Source of the DNA: Pseudomonas parasichuanensis
Lineage (GTDB): Bacteria; Pseudomonadota; Gammaproteobacteria; Pseudomonadales; Pseudomonadaceae
Assembly (NCBI RefSeq): GCF_021601385.1
Contig: NZ_BQHO01000031.1
Location: 1 to 64,000, forward strand
Direction of reading: 5' to 3'
DNA length: 64,000 nt
Shown here: positions 51,684 to 64,000 of the stretch, piece after piece
How positions within the stretch are numbered: the first letter of the stretch is position 1
Layout: every line of letters begins with the position of its first letter
The notes under the pieces: generated by a model
What the model was told of the DNA's origin: nothing
The model's database searches: none
What the model saw: only the letters and a program-made list of their open reading frames with translations
Program-made: the position numbers and the translations under genes

Positions 51684-51766
51684 TTTAAAAGCGCCAAGCC
51701 ACAAGCCGCAAGCGCCAAGTTGCGCGGGGCTTTTGATCTTTCTTGCAGCTTGCAGCTTGCAGCTCA
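51684..51766. repeat. GCAAGC/TTGCAG-type repeat cluster before lexA
   Basis: AAGCGCCAAGCCACAAGCCG and CAAGCGCCAAG are followed by three tandem CTTGCAG units (CTTGCAGCTTGCAGCTTGCAG). Similar strings occur between many Pseudomonas genes. It separates divergent psrA and lexA. Confidence 0.6.
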
Positions 51767-51773
51767 CAACCCA

Positions 51774-51808
51774 CTGTATATAATCCCAGTCACTGTATAA
51801 AAAGACAG
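51774..51808. promoter_or_regulatory. Two LexA boxes in the lexA promoter
   Basis: CTGTATAAAAAGACAG (51793-51808) is a perfect CTGT-N8-ACAG site. CTGTATATAATCCCAG (51774-51789) has one mismatch in the second half-site. They lie 12-46 bases before the lexA ATG and explain SOS autoregulation of lexA-sulA. Confidence 0.88.
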
Positions 51809-51819
51809 AGCCCTCGCCC

Positions 51820-52428
51820 ATGCTGAAACTGACGCCACGCCAAGCCGAGATCCTGGCTTTCATCAAACGTTGCCTCGAAGACAACGGCTTCCCCCCAACC
51901 CGCGCCGAAATCGCTCAGGAGCTGGGCTTCAAGTCGCCCAACGCGGCCGAGGAACACCTCAAGGCCCTGGCGCGCAAGGGTGCCATCGAGATGACCCCTG
52001 GCGCCTCACGCGGCATCCGCATCCCCGGCCTGGAAGCCAAGGTCGAAGAGCACGGCCTGCCAATCATTGGCCGGGTCGCCGCAGGCGCGCCGATCCTCGC
52101 CGAACAGCACATCGAAGACTCCTGCAACATCAACCCGGCGTTCTTCCACCCCCGTGCCGACTACCTGCTGCGTGTGCACGGCATGAGCATGAAGGACATC
52201 GGCATTTTGGACGGCGACCTGCTCGCCGTGCACACCACCCGCGAGGCCCGCAATGGCCAGGTGGTGGTGGCGCGCATCGGTGACGAAGTGACCGTCAAAC
52301 GCTTCCAGCGTGAAGGCAGCAAGGTCTGGCTGATCGCTGAAAACCCGGAATTCGCCCCTATCGAAGTCGACCTGAAAGAACAGGAGCTGGTGATTGAGGG
52401 CTTGAGCGTCGGCGTCCTGCGCCGCTGA
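51820..52428 (+). CDS. lexA: SOS repressor LexA
   Basis: The 202-residue product has a winged helix-turn-helix ([21 protein letters not shown]), the self-cleavage bond A88-G89 in [10 protein letters not shown], and catalytic Ser123 (HGMSMKDIG) and Lys160 (VTVKRF). It represses SOS genes until RecA filaments trigger self-cleavage. sulA follows after 13 bases in one operon. This is the LexA1-type copy. Confidence 0.97.
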   Translation: MLKLTPRQAEILAFIKRCLEDNGFPPTRAEIAQELGFKSPNAAEEHLKALARKGAIEMTPGASRGIRIPGLEAKVEEHGLPIIGRVAAGAPILAEQHIEDSCNINPAFFHPRADYLLRVHGMSMKDIGILDGDLLAVHTTREARNGQVVVARIGDEVTVKRFQREGSKVWLIAENPEFAPIEVDLKEQELVIEGLSVGVLRR

Positions 52429-52441
52429 TCGAGGAGGCCTC

Positions 52442-52918
52442 ATGCAGCCGTTCATCCCTGCACCGCAACAAGTCCAGTTGCCACTGTTCGAGGCATTTTT
52501 CGCCAATCCGGTTTTGCCAGGCTTCAAGGCCCGCGAACAACCGCGCAAGAGCAACCAGCCCGAGCTGTTCAGCGAACTGGCTCTGCGCGGTGCACCCGGC
52601 CATTGCCAGAGCCTGCTGGCACCTGTTCTACGCGAACTCAGCGAAGAGGACGACAGCCGCTGGCTCACCTTGATCGCTCCGCCTGCCAGCCTCACGCAAG
52701 CCTGGCTGCGCGATGCCGGCCTCAACCGTGAACGCATCCTGCTGCTTCAGCCAGGCAGCAACCAGAACGCCCTGCAGCTGGCTTGCGAAGCATTGCGCCT
52801 GGGGCACAGCCATACCGTCGTCAGCTGGCTGGGCAGTGTGAGCAACAGCGCTCGCCAGCAGCTGCTACGCGCCGCTGCCGCTGGCAAAGCACAAAGCCTG
52901 AACATCCGCCTGGGCTGA
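52442..52918 (+). CDS. sulA: SOS cell-division inhibitor SulA
   Basis: The 158-residue product has the SulA core RWLTLIAPPASLTQAWLRDAGLN and SHTVVSWLGSV (FtsZ-binding region). It blocks FtsZ polymerisation during DNA damage. In Pseudomonas it is co-transcribed with lexA, as here. ATG 52442 follows GAGGAGGCCTC. The last codons form one arm of a terminator hairpin. Confidence 0.92.
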   Translation: MQPFIPAPQQVQLPLFEAFFANPVLPGFKAREQPRKSNQPELFSELALRGAPGHCQSLLAPVLRELSEEDDSRWLTLIAPPASLTQAWLRDAGLNRERILLLQPGSNQNALQLACEALRLGHSHTVVSWLGSVSNSARQQLLRAAAAGKAQSLNIRLG

Positions 52919-52930
52919 TGTTCAGGCTTT
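52893..52930 (+). terminator. Terminator hairpin overlapping end of sulA
   Basis: AAAGCCTGAACAT (inside the last sulA codons) pairs with ATGTTCAGGCTTT immediately after the stop, a 13-bp stem. The T-run is short. Confidence 0.7.
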
Positions 52931-52969
52931 GCCTGTCATCCGTTTGTAGCCGTGAACCTCTAACGTGGT

Positions 52970-53203
52970 TCAGTGAAGGACTCGCGGCCCTTCATCACGC
53001 TCGAAATCGCCTTCTACCAAGCGGCCAGCCATTTGCACACCGACGCTGAGCATGGCCTTGGCCACTTCCACATGCTGTCCTTGCAGGAATGCCTTGGCAT
53101 CCTCGGAGAAATCCAGGGTTACCAGGGAACCTTCATCCTCGGCGCGGCGCAGCTCGATCCGGCCATCAGGCAACTCGACAATTTCTAGAAAGGACGTTGA
53201 CAT
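52970..53203 (-). CDS. Conserved hypothetical protein (PA3009-like)
   Basis: The 77-residue product starts MSTSFLEIVELPDGRIELRR and continues EGSLVTLDFSEDAKAFL, then QHVEVAKAMLSVGVQMAGRL. The pattern of two beta strands and two helices is conserved in Pseudomonas downstream of sulA on the opposite strand. No motif for activity. ATG 53203 is taken over the upstream in-frame codon as it fits the family start. Confidence 0.75.
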   Translation of the reverse strand: MSTSFLEIVELPDGRIELRRAEDEGSLVTLDFSEDAKAFLQGQHVEVAKAMLSVGVQMAGRLVEGDFERDEGPRVLH

Positions 53204-53256
53204 ACTTGGGGCCTGCTTTTCACGAAAGGCCGATAGTGTACCAGCCATGATTGCTG

Positions 53257-53778
53257 TCAGCACTCACTCAGCGCGTCGCGAAATCGTCTCACCAAGTCCT
53301 TCAAACTCTTCCGCCAGGCCTCCAGCTCTTCCTGAGAAAGCTCCAGCGGCTCAGCCTCGTCCAGATTAACCGCTTGGATCAATGGCTGGGTAACATCGGT
53401 TTTCGCGCTTTTCTTCGCGACCGGCGGTCGGAACAAATCGGCATAAGCGGCGAGCAGACGAGCCAGCCAGGTTTCCGGCTGACGTGCCAGCTCCAGCATT
53501 TCTGCCATCTCCGGAATCGCCACGTTCTGCAGCACCTCATCGTTGAGCAGCAGCTCAGCCCGCGCCGCAGCCGCCTGCGGCAAGCGATAGAAACCGGCGA
53601 TCTCGTGGCACAACCCCAGTAACGCACCATACAGGTGGAACAACGCCGCTTCGCGCTCGGCCTGGACCAACCCTTGGGCATTCATGGCTCCGCTGGTAGC
53701 GGCCTTGGCCATGGACTCCAGCGCGAGGCCGGCAAAGAACAGTTTCTGATTGGTGCGAGTGTACAGTTCCTGGGCCAT
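53257..53778 (-). CDS. Conserved hypothetical protein (DUF6586-like, PA3010)
   Basis: The 173-residue helical product begins MAQELYTRTNQKLFFAGLAL and has YGALLGLCHEIAGFYRLPQ and LARQPETWLARLLAAYADLF. It matches a Pseudomonas-wide family next to topA. No signal peptide or catalytic motif is seen. It ends 54 bases before the start of the PA3009-like gene and is probably in the same transcript. Confidence 0.75.
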   Translation of the reverse strand: MAQELYTRTNQKLFFAGLALESMAKAATSGAMNAQGLVQAEREAALFHLYGALLGLCHEIAGFYRLPQAAAARAELLLNDEVLQNVAIPEMAEMLELARQPETWLARLLAAYADLFRPPVAKKSAKTDVTQPLIQAVNLDEAEPLELSQEELEAWRKSLKDLVRRFRDALSEC

Positions 53779-53853
53779 TTTCGATGACCTCCCATTGGCA
53801 GCAAGGCGATGTTGCAGTGTCGGGGATTGGCAAGCATTACGGCAAGCACAAAC

Positions 53854-53909
53854 GATCGCGGGGCATGCGCGCCCCCACTAAGCCGTGGAAGCGCGCTTGC
53901 CCCGCGATC
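53854..53909. repeat. Palindromic REP-like hairpin after topA
   Basis: GATCGCGGGGCATGCGCGCC is mirrored by GCGCGCTTGCCCCGCGATC. It lies between topA and the DUF6586-like gene, a likely terminator/REP. Confidence 0.75.
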
Positions 53910-53923
53910 AGGCTGCGCTCAGA

Positions 53924-56533
53924 TCAGCGCTTGTCTTCGACCTTCCACGCCTTGCCGTCGTAGAACGCCTTCCAGCCGGTCGGCTTGCCGTCGACTTCAG
54001 ACTGCACGTACTGCTCCTTGGTCTTGCGGCTGTAGCGGATTACCGCCGGGCGGCCCTCAGGGTCCTTCTGCGGCGCTTCGCAGAGGAAGTGGTACTTCGG
54101 ATCGATCTCGTGCTTGTGCGGCACGATTTCCAGCACCAGCGGCGCACGGGTCTCGCGATTCTTGGGGAACTGGCTGGCGGCCAGGAACAAGCCCGAGGCA
54201 CCGTCACGCAGCACATAGGTGTCGTCGACCTTTTCGCACTTGAGCTCTGGCATGTCCACCTTGTCCATCTTCGGTGGCGCCGCCTCGCCGCTTTTAAGCA
54301 GCTTGCGGGTGTTCTTGCACGCAGCATTGGTGCAACCGAAGAACTTGCCGAAACGACCGGTCTTGAGCTGCATCTCGCTGCCGCACTTGTCGCACTCCAG
54401 GCTCGGCCCTTCGTAGCCCTTGATGCGGTAGCTGCCCTCTTCGATCTCGTAGCCGACGCAATCCGGGTTGTTACCGCAGATGTGCAGCTTGCGCTTCTCG
54501 TCGAGCAGATAGGCATCCATCGCGGTCGAGCAGATAGGGCAGCGATGCTTGCCACGCAATACCAGCGACTCGGACTCACCTTCGTCGTCGGCAGCGATCT
54601 CGTCGCCCGGCACCAGGTTCACAGTGGCCTTGCAACGCTCTTTGGGTGGCAGACTATAGCCCGAGCAACCCAGGAATACGCCGGTGGAGGCCGTACGGAT
54701 CATCATCGGCCGCCCGCATTCCTTGCACGCGATATTGGTTGGGGTCGGCTGGTTGGCACGCATGCCATGCTCGGTAGACTCCGCGGTCTGCAGCTTCTTG
54801 CTGAAGTCACCGTAGAACTCGTCCAGTACGTTCTTCCAGTCGCGCTCGCCCTGGGCCACGTCGTCGAGGTGCTCTTCCATGCCGGCGGTGAAGCCGTAGT
54901 CCATCAGGTTGGAGAAGCTCTCCGACAGGCGCTCGGTGACGATGTCGCCCATCTTCTCGGAGTAGAAGCGGCGGTTGTGCAGCGTCACATAGCCGCGGTC
55001 CTGGATGGTCGAAATGATCGCGGCATAAGTCGATGGTCGACCGATACCGCGCTTTTCCATTTCCTTGACCAGGCTGGCTTCGGTGAAACGCGCTGGCGGC
55101 TTGGTGAAGTGCTGGCTGGGGTCGATCTGGATCAGCTTGAGCGCTTCGCCCTGCGCCATGTCCGGCAGCACGTCATCTTCACCTGGCTTGCTCTGCTGCG
55201 GCAGGACGCGGGTGTAACCGTCGAACTTGAGGATGCGGCCCTTGGCACGCAGCTCGAAGTCGCCAGCCGCTACGGTGACGCTGGTGGACAGGTACTGCGC
55301 CGGCGGCATCTGGCAGGCCAGGAACTGGCGCCAGATCAGCTCGTACAGGCGCTCGGCGTCACGCTCCATGCCGGTGAGCTTGGTTGGGTGCGTATTAACG
55401 TCGGACGGGCGAATCGCCTCGTGCGCTTCCTGGGCCCCTTCCTTGCTGCCATAGACGATGGGCGCGGCCGGCAGGTACTGCTTGCCGAATTCTTTCTCGA
55501 TATAGCTGCGCGCCATCTCGACGGCATCGGTCGACAGGTTGGTCGAGTCGGTACGCATGTAGGTGATGTAACCCGCTTCGTACAGACGCTGGGCCATCAT
55601 CATGGTTTTCTTCACCCCGTAGCCCAGCCGGTTGCTCGCGGCCTGCTGCAGGGTAGAGGTGATGAACGGTGCCGATGGTTTGCTGCTGGTCGGCCGGTCT
55701 TCGCGCTTGCTGACGCTGTAGCTCGACGCCTTGAGTTTCTCAAGGGCGGCCATGGCCTGGGCTTCGTTGAGCGGCTTGAAGGCTTCACCCTTCTCGCGTG
55801 CCACCTCGAAACGCACCTTGGCGTTCTTGGCAGTACCCAGGTCGGCGTGGACCTCCCAGTACTCTTCCGGATTGAAGGCGCGGATTTCACGCTCGCGCTC
55901 GACCACCAGCTTCACCGCCACCGACTGTACACGGCCAGCGGACAGGCCACGGGCGATCTTGGCCCACAGCAGCGGCGAAACCATGTAGCCGACCACACGG
56001 TCGAGGAAGCGACGCGCCTGCTGGGCATTGACCCGATCGATATCGAGCTCGCCCGGCTGCGAGAACGCTTCCTGGATGGCTTTCTTGGTGATTTCGTTGA
56101 ACACCACACGCTTGTAGCGGCTGTCGTCACCGCCGATGGCTTCGCGCAGGTGCCAGGCAATGGCTTCCCCCTCGCGATCCAAGTCGGTTGCGAGATAGAT
56201 GGTGTCGGCATCCTTGGCCAGGCGGCGCAGCTCTTCGATCACCTTCTCCTTGCCGGGAAGGATCTCGTACTTGGCTTTCCAGCCGGCTTCCGGGTCGACG
56301 CCCATGCGTGCCACCAGGGTGCGGCGGGCCTTTTCCTTGGGCGACAGCGCCGGCGCTTCACCTGCTGCCTTGCCACGCTTGGCCGCCGGATCCTTGCTCG
56401 CACTGGCGGAACCGCTGGTGGGAAGGTCGCGGATATGGCCGATACTCGACTTCACCACGTACTGGTTGCCCAGGTACTTGTTGATGGTCTTGGCCTTGGC
56501 CGGGGATTCCACAATGACCAGCGATTTGCCCAT
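53924..56533 (-). CDS. topA: DNA topoisomerase I
   Basis: The 869-residue product has a TOPRIM domain ([15 protein letters not shown] at the N-terminus, [15 protein letters not shown] 115-129 with metal-binding DxD), the catalytic Tyr325 in [10 protein letters not shown] and [15 protein letters not shown]. Three C-terminal zinc ribbons are present (CKECGRPM..., CPICSTAMD..., [10 protein letters not shown]...). It relaxes negative supercoils. A Lys/Ala/Ser insertion at 43-75 in the TOPRIM domain is typical of Pseudomonas. Confidence 0.97.
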   Translation of the reverse strand: MGKSLVIVESPAKAKTINKYLGNQYVVKSSIGHIRDLPTSGSASASKDPAAKRGKAAGEAPALSPKEKARRTLVARMGVDPEAGWKAKYEILPGKEKVIEELRRLAKDADTIYLATDLDREGEAIAWHLREAIGGDDSRYKRVVFNEITKKAIQEAFSQPGELDIDRVNAQQARRFLDRVVGYMVSPLLWAKIARGLSAGRVQSVAVKLVVEREREIRAFNPEEYWEVHADLGTAKNAKVRFEVAREKGEAFKPLNEAQAMAALEKLKASSYSVSKREDRPTSSKPSAPFITSTLQQAASNRLGYGVKKTMMMAQRLYEAGYITYMRTDSTNLSTDAVEMARSYIEKEFGKQYLPAAPIVYGSKEGAQEAHEAIRPSDVNTHPTKLTGMERDAERLYELIWRQFLACQMPPAQYLSTSVTVAAGDFELRAKGRILKFDGYTRVLPQQSKPGEDDVLPDMAQGEALKLIQIDPSQHFTKPPARFTEASLVKEMEKRGIGRPSTYAAIISTIQDRGYVTLHNRRFYSEKMGDIVTERLSESFSNLMDYGFTAGMEEHLDDVAQGERDWKNVLDEFYGDFSKKLQTAESTEHGMRANQPTPTNIACKECGRPMMIRTASTGVFLGCSGYSLPPKERCKATVNLVPGDEIAADDEGESESLVLRGKHRCPICSTAMDAYLLDEKRKLHICGNNPDCVGYEIEEGSYRIKGYEGPSLECDKCGSEMQLKTGRFGKFFGCTNAACKNTRKLLKSGEAAPPKMDKVDMPELKCEKVDDTYVLRDGASGLFLAASQFPKNRETRAPLVLEIVPHKHEIDPKYHFLCEAPQKDPEGRPAVIRYSRKTKEQYVQSEVDGKPTGWKAFYDGKAWKVEDKR

Positions 56534-56633
56534 GGATCGGAGTATTCCTGAATCTGAAGATGAAAAACGCGTCAGGTGCCGGACGCGGCACCGCTATATA
56601 TAGTGGCAAAACAGTGAGGTCAAGCGCGGTCGT

Positions 56634-56885
56634 TCACTCGCCCGCTTTGCCTTGCAGCTCCGCCAGCCCCTCTTCGGCCTCGACCAAAGCAAAGCGTGGC
56701 ACCTGCTCGCCGTCAACCTCGACGCACTCCTGGAACATCGAAAGCGGCCTGACCCAGAAGCTGTAATCACCGTACAGGCACTGGTAGAAGACCATCCATT
56801 CTTCGCTCTCGGAATGCCGCGCAGCACTGAAGACACGGTACTCAGGCCCTTTGTAATGCCGGTATACGCCTGGTTGTATCTGCAT
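56634..56885 (-). CDS. DUF1653 family protein
   Basis: The 83-residue product starts MQIQPGVYRHYKGPEYRVF and contains EEWMVFYQCLYGDYSFWVRP, the DUF1653 signature (a small SH3-like beta barrel). ATG 56885 is used since AGGCAGGG precedes it. Function unknown; it lies between topA and fadA as in P. aeruginosa. Confidence 0.87.
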   Translation of the reverse strand: MQIQPGVYRHYKGPEYRVFSAARHSESEEWMVFYQCLYGDYSFWVRPLSMFQECVEVDGEQVPRFALVEAEEGLAELQGKAGE

Positions 56886-56911
56886 GTCGCCCTGCCTCTT
56901 GAACAAATCCT

Positions 56912-56945
56912 GTAAAAAACAAAAACCGGGGCACTGGGCCCCGGT
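56912..56945 (-). terminator. Rho-independent terminator of fadBA
   Basis: On the minus strand CCGGGGC-ccagt-GCCCCGG is followed by TTTTTGTTTTTT. It lies just past the fadA stop. Confidence 0.9.
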
Positions 56946-56963
56946 TGCTGCCTTGCAACGCGA

Positions 56964-58154
<1,191 letters not shown>

Positions 58155-58170
58155 CTAGCTCGTTGGGCGC

Positions 58171-60318
<2,148 letters not shown>

Positions 60319-60796
60319 CAACTGATCTCCACGATATGGAAGCTGAACTGTACACGCCGATCGCTGGCGCAAGAGCCGGTCTGCCGGTGTCTTGCCGCAG
60401 GCACACCCGTCGGCGCGCTAATCGGGGTTCTGTAAGAGCGATCTGACATACAAACGCTCAATTCATACGCCCGTTTGATTTGGGTGTGCACACATTCTCC
60501 GAAAAGATCGGCGTTGTCAAATGCTCTCAAGCACCTTGAAAACGCGACTTTCCAGTCATTTTGTACGCTGCAGGCATGAACCATGATGACAGTGATTGCC
60601 GACCATTCATGTCAGCGATAAACCATGGCCGAGCGCTAAAGCATGCATTTTCTTAAACGCGCGCGCCAACACTGGCTACACTGCCAGGTGTTCAGCGTGA
60701 TCCCGGCCTGCCTGGCCTTTTCTGCGTAGCAGAACGCAAAGCGGCGCGCAGGAGCCTTTCGGTTCCTGCGCGCCGCTTTGTCGTTGACAAGGAAGG
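60319..60796. other. Intergenic region upstream of fadB
   Basis: Contains the fadB promoter and a terminator hairpin (60738-60779). CAAACG at 60451 and CGTTTG at 60472 are PsrA-like half-sites but too far apart for a standard operator. No convincing gene. Confidence 0.45.
60738..60779. terminator. Long terminator hairpin downstream of the 60797 gene
   Basis: AAAGCGGCGCGCAGGA and TTCCTGCGCGCCGCTTT form a 16-bp stem around a nine-base loop, with AAA and TTT ends. It terminates the minus-strand gene at 60797-61234. Confidence 0.8.
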
Positions 60797-61234
60797 TCAA
60801 GCGAGGGTTTTGAGCACCCTGGCAATATCCTGCAAAACAGAATCTTCACCACGCTCGCCCCAGAACAGGGCGAGCATCTGGGTATCCGCCTCGATCTTGT
60901 AGACGCTTTCCGGCAACCCGGCGAAGGCCGCGAGCAACCGAGGGTCTTCGCAGGGCTCGCGGTACCGGTTCCACCAGACACCCGGGCTCACCTGCCAGTA
61001 GCACCAGCTGTCGTCGCGCCCCTTGCCCCGCGCCCGGTGGTACTGCGGGCAAGGGTTGGGGGGCTGTTTTTCCAGCCAGTGCGGCCACTCCTGCGGCGCC
61101 AGCTGCATGGCCAGGCCCATGCGCCGCCCCTCCAGGCGCAAGTCCATCTGCCGGCTCTGCTTGCGCGAGGGGCGCAACCAGGCGAGCGGGCTGAGAATCA
61201 GCGCAAGGATTGACACCACCAGCCATACCGTCAT
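60797..61234 (-). CDS. Conserved hypothetical, single N-terminal membrane segment
   Basis: The product is 145 residues from ATG 61234 (MTVWLVVSILALILSPLAWL). One membrane helix is followed by a cytoplasmic or periplasmic domain with many Trp and Cys (PHWLEKQPPNPCPQYHRARG, WCYWQVSPGVWWNRY). Equivalent genes sit beside fadB in other Pseudomonas (PA3015-like). Function unknown. Confidence 0.72.
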   Translation of the reverse strand: MTVWLVVSILALILSPLAWLRPSRKQSRQMDLRLEGRRMGLAMQLAPQEWPHWLEKQPPNPCPQYHRARGKGRDDSWCYWQVSPGVWWNRYREPCEDPRLLAAFAGLPESVYKIEADTQMLALFWGERGEDSVLQDIARVLKTLA

Positions 61235-61344
61235 ATCTGTAGACCTTATAAAGCGTTGCAAATGAGCGGGTTACTCAGCCTTCACGGACACCCCGCACGA
61301 AAGCGACCATACTTCTTCTATCGCGATTGTCAGGAGTACAGCTC

Positions 61345-61788
61345 ATGTCCTACGAACATCTTCTGGTCGCCGTCGACCTGACCGAAGAATGCGACCCGGT
61401 GATCAAGCGCGCCAAAGCGATCGCCCTGGGGAGCGGCGCGAAGGTGTCACTGGTGCATATCGTCGAACCCATGGCCATGGCCTTTGGCGGTGACGTGCCG
61501 ATGGACCTCTCGCAGCTGCAGCAGCAACAGTTCGATCAGGCCAAGGAGCGCATGGAGCGCCTGTTCAACAAGTACCCGGATATCAACCGAGGCGACTCGC
61601 ACCTGGTCTATGGCCAGCCTCGCCAGGAGATTCACCAACTGGCGAAAGACCAGAAATGCGACCTGATCGTGGTGGGCAGCCATGGCCGCCACGGCCTGGC
61701 ACTGCTGTTGGGCAGCACCGCCAACGATGTGCTGCATGGCGCGCCGTGCGATGTACTGGCAGTACGCTTGCTGAAAAAAGCCGAATAA
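61345..61788 (+). CDS. Universal stress protein (UspA family)
   Basis: The 147-residue product has the Usp fold: HLLVAVDLTEECDPVIKRA, VSLVHIVEP, and an ATP-binding motif LIVVGSHGRHGLALLLGSTANDV (G-2x-G-9x-G-S/T/N). ATG 61345 follows CAGGAGTACAGCTC. It converges on uup with a palindrome in between. Confidence 0.92.
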   Translation: MSYEHLLVAVDLTEECDPVIKRAKAIALGSGAKVSLVHIVEPMAMAFGGDVPMDLSQLQQQQFDQAKERMERLFNKYPDINRGDSHLVYGQPRQEIHQLAKDQKCDLIVVGSHGRHGLALLLGSTANDVLHGAPCDVLAVRLLKKAE

Positions 61789-61796
61789 TGCGTTGA

Positions 61797-61824
61797 TCGC
61801 GGGGCAAGCCGGCTTGCCCCGCGA
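61797..61824. repeat. 28-bp perfect palindrome between usp and uup
   Basis: TCGCGGGGCAAGCC followed by GGCTTGCCCCGCGA, with no loop mismatch. This REP-type core is likely a bidirectional transcript end for the convergent genes. Confidence 0.78.
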
Positions 61825-61829
61825 CGGCT

Positions 61830-63761
<1,932 letters not shown>

Positions 63762-63968
63762 GATCATCTCCAAAAACCGGGCGCGCATTCTACCCGACTT
63801 GCCACCCCACGGCATCAAAACCACGTTGCCGGCAGCACCGCGTCGGATAACAACTCGATACAAGCACAGTGCTTTCACCGGCCCACGGCAAACGGCTAAG
63901 CTAGGCAGTAATACCCAACAGTGCTGGCTCCGCCGTCACTCTCTATGGTTCAACTGCCCGGACGTATC

Positions 63969-64000
63969 ATGCGCAGCCGCCTGTTACAAATTGCTTCCTG
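63969..64000 (+). CDS. Start of a gene cut by window end, probably slt
   Basis: ATG 63969 opens MRSRLLQIAS, a signal-peptide-like start. In P. aeruginosa the gene next to uup is a soluble lytic murein transglycosylase with a similar N-terminus. Ten codons are too few to be certain. Confidence 0.45.
   Translation, partial: MRSRLLQIAS

Noticed and set aside
53885-56551. Long open frame antisense to topA
   Set aside because: Same effect of codon bias; the minus-strand product is clearly topoisomerase I.
60451-60477. Possible PsrA operator upstream of fadB (CAAACG...CGTTTG)
   Set aside because: The half-sites are 15 bases apart instead of 2-4, so not a standard PsrA site. It may still be a degenerate site but I cannot support it.
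60643-60729. 28-codon frame (MHFLKRARQHWLHCQ...) upstream of the terminator
   Set aside because: No ribosome binding site and no sign of selection; probably chance.

Overview
The window is GC-rich chromosome of a Pseudomonas, most likely of the P. putida group. The conserved right-hand part (about 24.5-64 kb) reads rssC-rssB, PilZ, mlaA, HAD-like, DUF4404, cinQ(queF)-cinA/cinR-cinS, lolCDE, PilZ, GDPD, sthA, apbE, gap, mfd, csiV, SNF2 helicase, nagZ, L,D-transpeptidase, psrA, lexA-sulA, topA, fadBA, usp, uup and slt. The cin copper-response locus and the many CTGTGGGAGCGGGCTTGCCCGCG-type REP/BIME repeats between genes are typical of this group.

Layout. (1) 1-2.3 kb is a decayed left flank: a frameshifted ParE-like toxin with an antitoxin remnant, a structured leader RNA in front of a small Pseudomonas gene and a DUF3077 gene, and a large imperfect inverted repeat. 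(2) 2.29-13.06 kb is integrative element A. It sits in the 5' end of dusA between two exact 46-bp copies of dusA codons. Its tyrosine integrase is at the right end, and repeated TTGGTAC-like motifs flank both ends. It keeps only part of a P2-like contractile-tail prophage: spanins, GH19 endolysin, a fused FI/D deletion scar, a tail-fibre chaperone and a PrtN remnant. It carries low-GC cargo: a possible nuclease-like protein, a small Cys-rich protein, two sugar N-acetyltransferases (PseH-like plus a partner), a D12-class adenine methylase behind a LexA box, and two membrane proteins. (3) 13.05-23.37 kb is a second prophage, B, which begins at element A's dusA copy in tandem. It holds a lysis cassette, an acyltransferase moron and a myovirus baseplate/tail module. 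It stops abruptly inside the tape-measure gene and is joined to the 3' half of a PhoD-like phosphatase gene. The rest of B, the body of dusA and the 5' half of the phosphatase gene are absent.

(4) Core region. RssB/RssC is a phosphatase/STAS stress module. MlaA works in outer-membrane lipid asymmetry. CinRS controls the divergent cinA-cinQ pair and a CopR-type box lies in that intergenic region. LolCDE releases lipoproteins. Soluble transhydrogenase, ApbE and an N-terminally extended GAPDH serve redox and carbon metabolism. Mfd, LexA, SulA and TopA serve DNA repair, SOS and topology. PsrA (two tandem operator palindromes at its own promoter) is the fatty-acid sensor, and the fadBA beta-oxidation operon lies further right.

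No tRNA, rRNA or CRISPR array was seen. Family names come from recognising motifs by eye, not from database searches.
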